DNA of 64,000 bases, taken from contig NZ_VLKR01000001.1 in the NCBI RefSeq assembly GCF_007830445.1, positions 124,001 through 188,000 on the forward strand, read 5' to 3'. The notes below the pieces were generated by a model. That model saw nothing but the letters and a program-made list of their open reading frames with translations, ran no database searches and was not told where the DNA came from. The number at the start of each line of letters is the position of its first letter. Position 1 is the first letter of the stretch. This DNA is from Sphingobacterium siyangense (lineage in GTDB: Bacteria; Bacteroidota; Bacteroidia; Sphingobacteriales; Sphingobacteriaceae). Shown one piece after another: positions 62,762 to 64,000 of the stretch. The translations under genes were made by a program, and so were the position numbers.

Positions 62762-63964
62762 TTAACCTTCAATACTAGGTACACCAACAACTTCATTGGT
62801 ATCAGCGTTGTAATCGATACCGTCGAAATTGAAACCGAACAAATTGAAAAACTCGTTACGGTAACCTTCAATGTCTGAAATTTCGGCTAAATTTTCAGTT
62901 GTTGCTTTCTCCCATAATGCTGCAACTTCAGCCTGAACATCTTCACGCATTTCTAAGTCATCAACACGGATACGACCTTTGTCATCAAGCAATACCTTTC
63001 CGTCAGCGGTATAAAGTCGCTCAGCAAACAAACGTTGCATTTGTTCAATTGTACCTTCGTGAATACCTTTTTCCTTCATAACTTTATACAATAAAGAAAT
63101 GTATAAAGGAACAACTGGAATAGCTGAACTTGATTGTGTAACCAAGGCTTTATTCACCGATACATAGGATACACCATTAATATCGCTCAAAATCGCGTTT
63201 ATTGCAGGCACTGTTCCTTCTAAATCATCCTTTGCACGACCAATCGTACCATTACGGTAAATTGGATAAGTAAGTTCAGGACCTATGTAAGAATAGGCAA
63301 CTGTTTTTGCTCCTTCAGCTAACACACCAGCAGCTTTAAGATCTTCGATCCAAAACTTCCAGTCTTCTCCACCCATAACAGCTACAGTATTCGCAATATC
63401 TTCTTCATTTTCAACAGGCTGAATGGTAATGTCTGAAATTACACCTGTATGAAAATCTACCGTTTTGTTGGTAAAAGGTTCTTGTATCGGTTTCAAAACA
63501 GAAGCGTGTGCTACGCCAGTTTTTGGATGCGTACGACGTGGTGATGCCAAACTATAAACCACTAGATCAACCTGTCCTAGATCCTTTTTAATAAGTTCAA
63601 TAGTTTGTTTTTTCACTTCGTCCGAAAAAGCATCGCCATTGATACTTTTGGCATATAATCCCGCCTCATGGGCTTCTTTCTCAAAAGCTGCCGAATTGTA
63701 CCATCCAGCAGTTCCTGGCTTGCCTTCTGCTGCAGGTTTTTCAAAAAATACACCGATTGTAGCAGCTCCAGAACCAAATGCTGCAGAAATCCGAGATGCA
63801 ATACCAAATCCAGTAGAAGCACCGATTACCAATACTTTCTTTGGACCATTCGCGATCTCACCTTTGGATTTCACGTATTCAATTTGATTTTTAATGTTTT
63901 GCGCAGCCCCTTGTGGATGCGAGGTTAAACAAATAAAACCTCTAGTTCTTGGTTGTATAATCAT
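62762..63964 (-). CDS. fabV: FabV-type trans-2-enoyl-CoA/ACP reductase
   Basis: The protein has 400 residues, much longer than FabI (about 260). The Rossmann motif GASTGFG is at 48-54 (VLVIGASTGFGIASRISAAF). The FabV catalytic pair is Y236-x8-K245 (YPIYRNGTIGRAK), distinguishing it from the Y-x6-K of FabI. Other family segments are SLASPRRTHP and VSVNKALVTQSSSAIPVVPL. It reduces the enoyl intermediate in fatty-acid synthesis or an enoyl-CoA using NADH. FabV enzymes are known to resist triclosan. The start at 63964 lies 37 bp inside the window edge, so the gene is complete. Confidence 0.95.
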   Translation of the reverse strand: MIIQPRTRGFICLTSHPQGAAQNIKNQIEYVKSKGEIANGPKKVLVIGASTGFGIASRISAAFGSGAATIGVFFEKPAAEGKPGTAGWYNSAAFEKEAHEAGLYAKSINGDAFSDEVKKQTIELIKKDLGQVDLVVYSLASPRRTHPKTGVAHASVLKPIQEPFTNKTVDFHTGVISDITIQPVENEEDIANTVAVMGGEDWKFWIEDLKAAGVLAEGAKTVAYSYIGPELTYPIYRNGTIGRAKDDLEGTVPAINAILSDINGVSYVSVNKALVTQSSSAIPVVPLYISLLYKVMKEKGIHEGTIEQMQRLFAERLYTADGKVLLDDKGRIRVDDLEMREDVQAEVAALWEKATTENLAEISDIEGYRNEFFNLFGFNFDGIDYNADTNEVVGVPSIEG

Positions 63965-64000
63965 CTTGATTAATTTTCTTACTACTTGTTTTATTGATTA

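Overview
The window is chromosomal DNA of a Bacteroidota bacterium, most likely Sphingobacteriaceae (a Sphingobacterium or Pedobacter relative). This is an inference from gene content. The base composition is AT-rich. Many genes are preceded by the Bacteroidota -7 promoter element TAnnTTTG rather than a sigma70 -10 box. Typical Bacteroidota families are present: a TonB-dependent receptor with a CarboxypepD_reg domain, a LytS/LytTR two-component pair with TPR repeats, a fused SpmA-SpmB protein, an ECF sigma gene followed by a membrane/beta-barrel protein, and many lipoproteins with an N-terminal Cys lipobox. Layout, 1-12 kb: the 3' part of a drug-efflux MFS gene; an unknown membrane protein; the imuA-imuB-dnaE2 mutasome operon (translesion synthesis); a TPR histidine kinase with its LytTR regulator; lgt; a NarL-type regulator. 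Layout, 12-22 kb: a soluble multi-PAS histidine kinase, then a minus-strand phosphate-scavenging locus (TonB-dependent receptor, beta-helix lipoprotein, beta-propeller phytase), preceded by a membrane-bound TPR/HTH regulator. Layout, 22-32 kb: arginase and ornithine aminotransferase with a divergent Lrp regulator; two small orphan genes; an atypical SDR; a secreted alkaline phosphatase; two identical tRNA-Thr genes; clpB; a thioredoxin-fold protein; purN. Layout, 32-45 kb: a small Cys/Lys-rich protein, an MFS carrier, a DUF4442 hotdog protein, a lipoprotein, SCO1 plus cytochrome c, a TetR-regulated RND efflux operon, a HAD phosphatase, and an ECF sigma/membrane-protein pair. Layout, 45-64 kb: lysS; a G-rich 11-bp repeat hairpin; a patatin; the SpmAB fusion; mgsA; an OsmC protein; coaA overlapping mscS tail to tail; copper ATPase; gyrA with two TPR genes; FKBP; a second OsmC protein; a small lipoprotein; an MFS carrier; fabV. 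How the genes work together: the phytase operon and the alkaline phosphatase form a plausible organic-phosphate supply chain, in which phosphates are released outside the cell or in the periplasm and a substrate or cofactor enters through the receptor. rocD-rocF with the divergent Lrp gene forms an arginine/ornithine catabolic module. tetR-tolC-mfp-rnd is a self-contained multidrug efflux operon. No CRISPR array, prophage, insertion sequence or recognisable defence island was seen. The least explained items are the G-quadruplex/hairpin repeat at 47.3 kb, the paired 12-bp direct repeats upstream of the phytate receptor, the 62-bp perfect palindrome at 62.7 kb, and the antisense terminator inside the coaA leader. 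All promoter and operator calls were made by eye and are untested.
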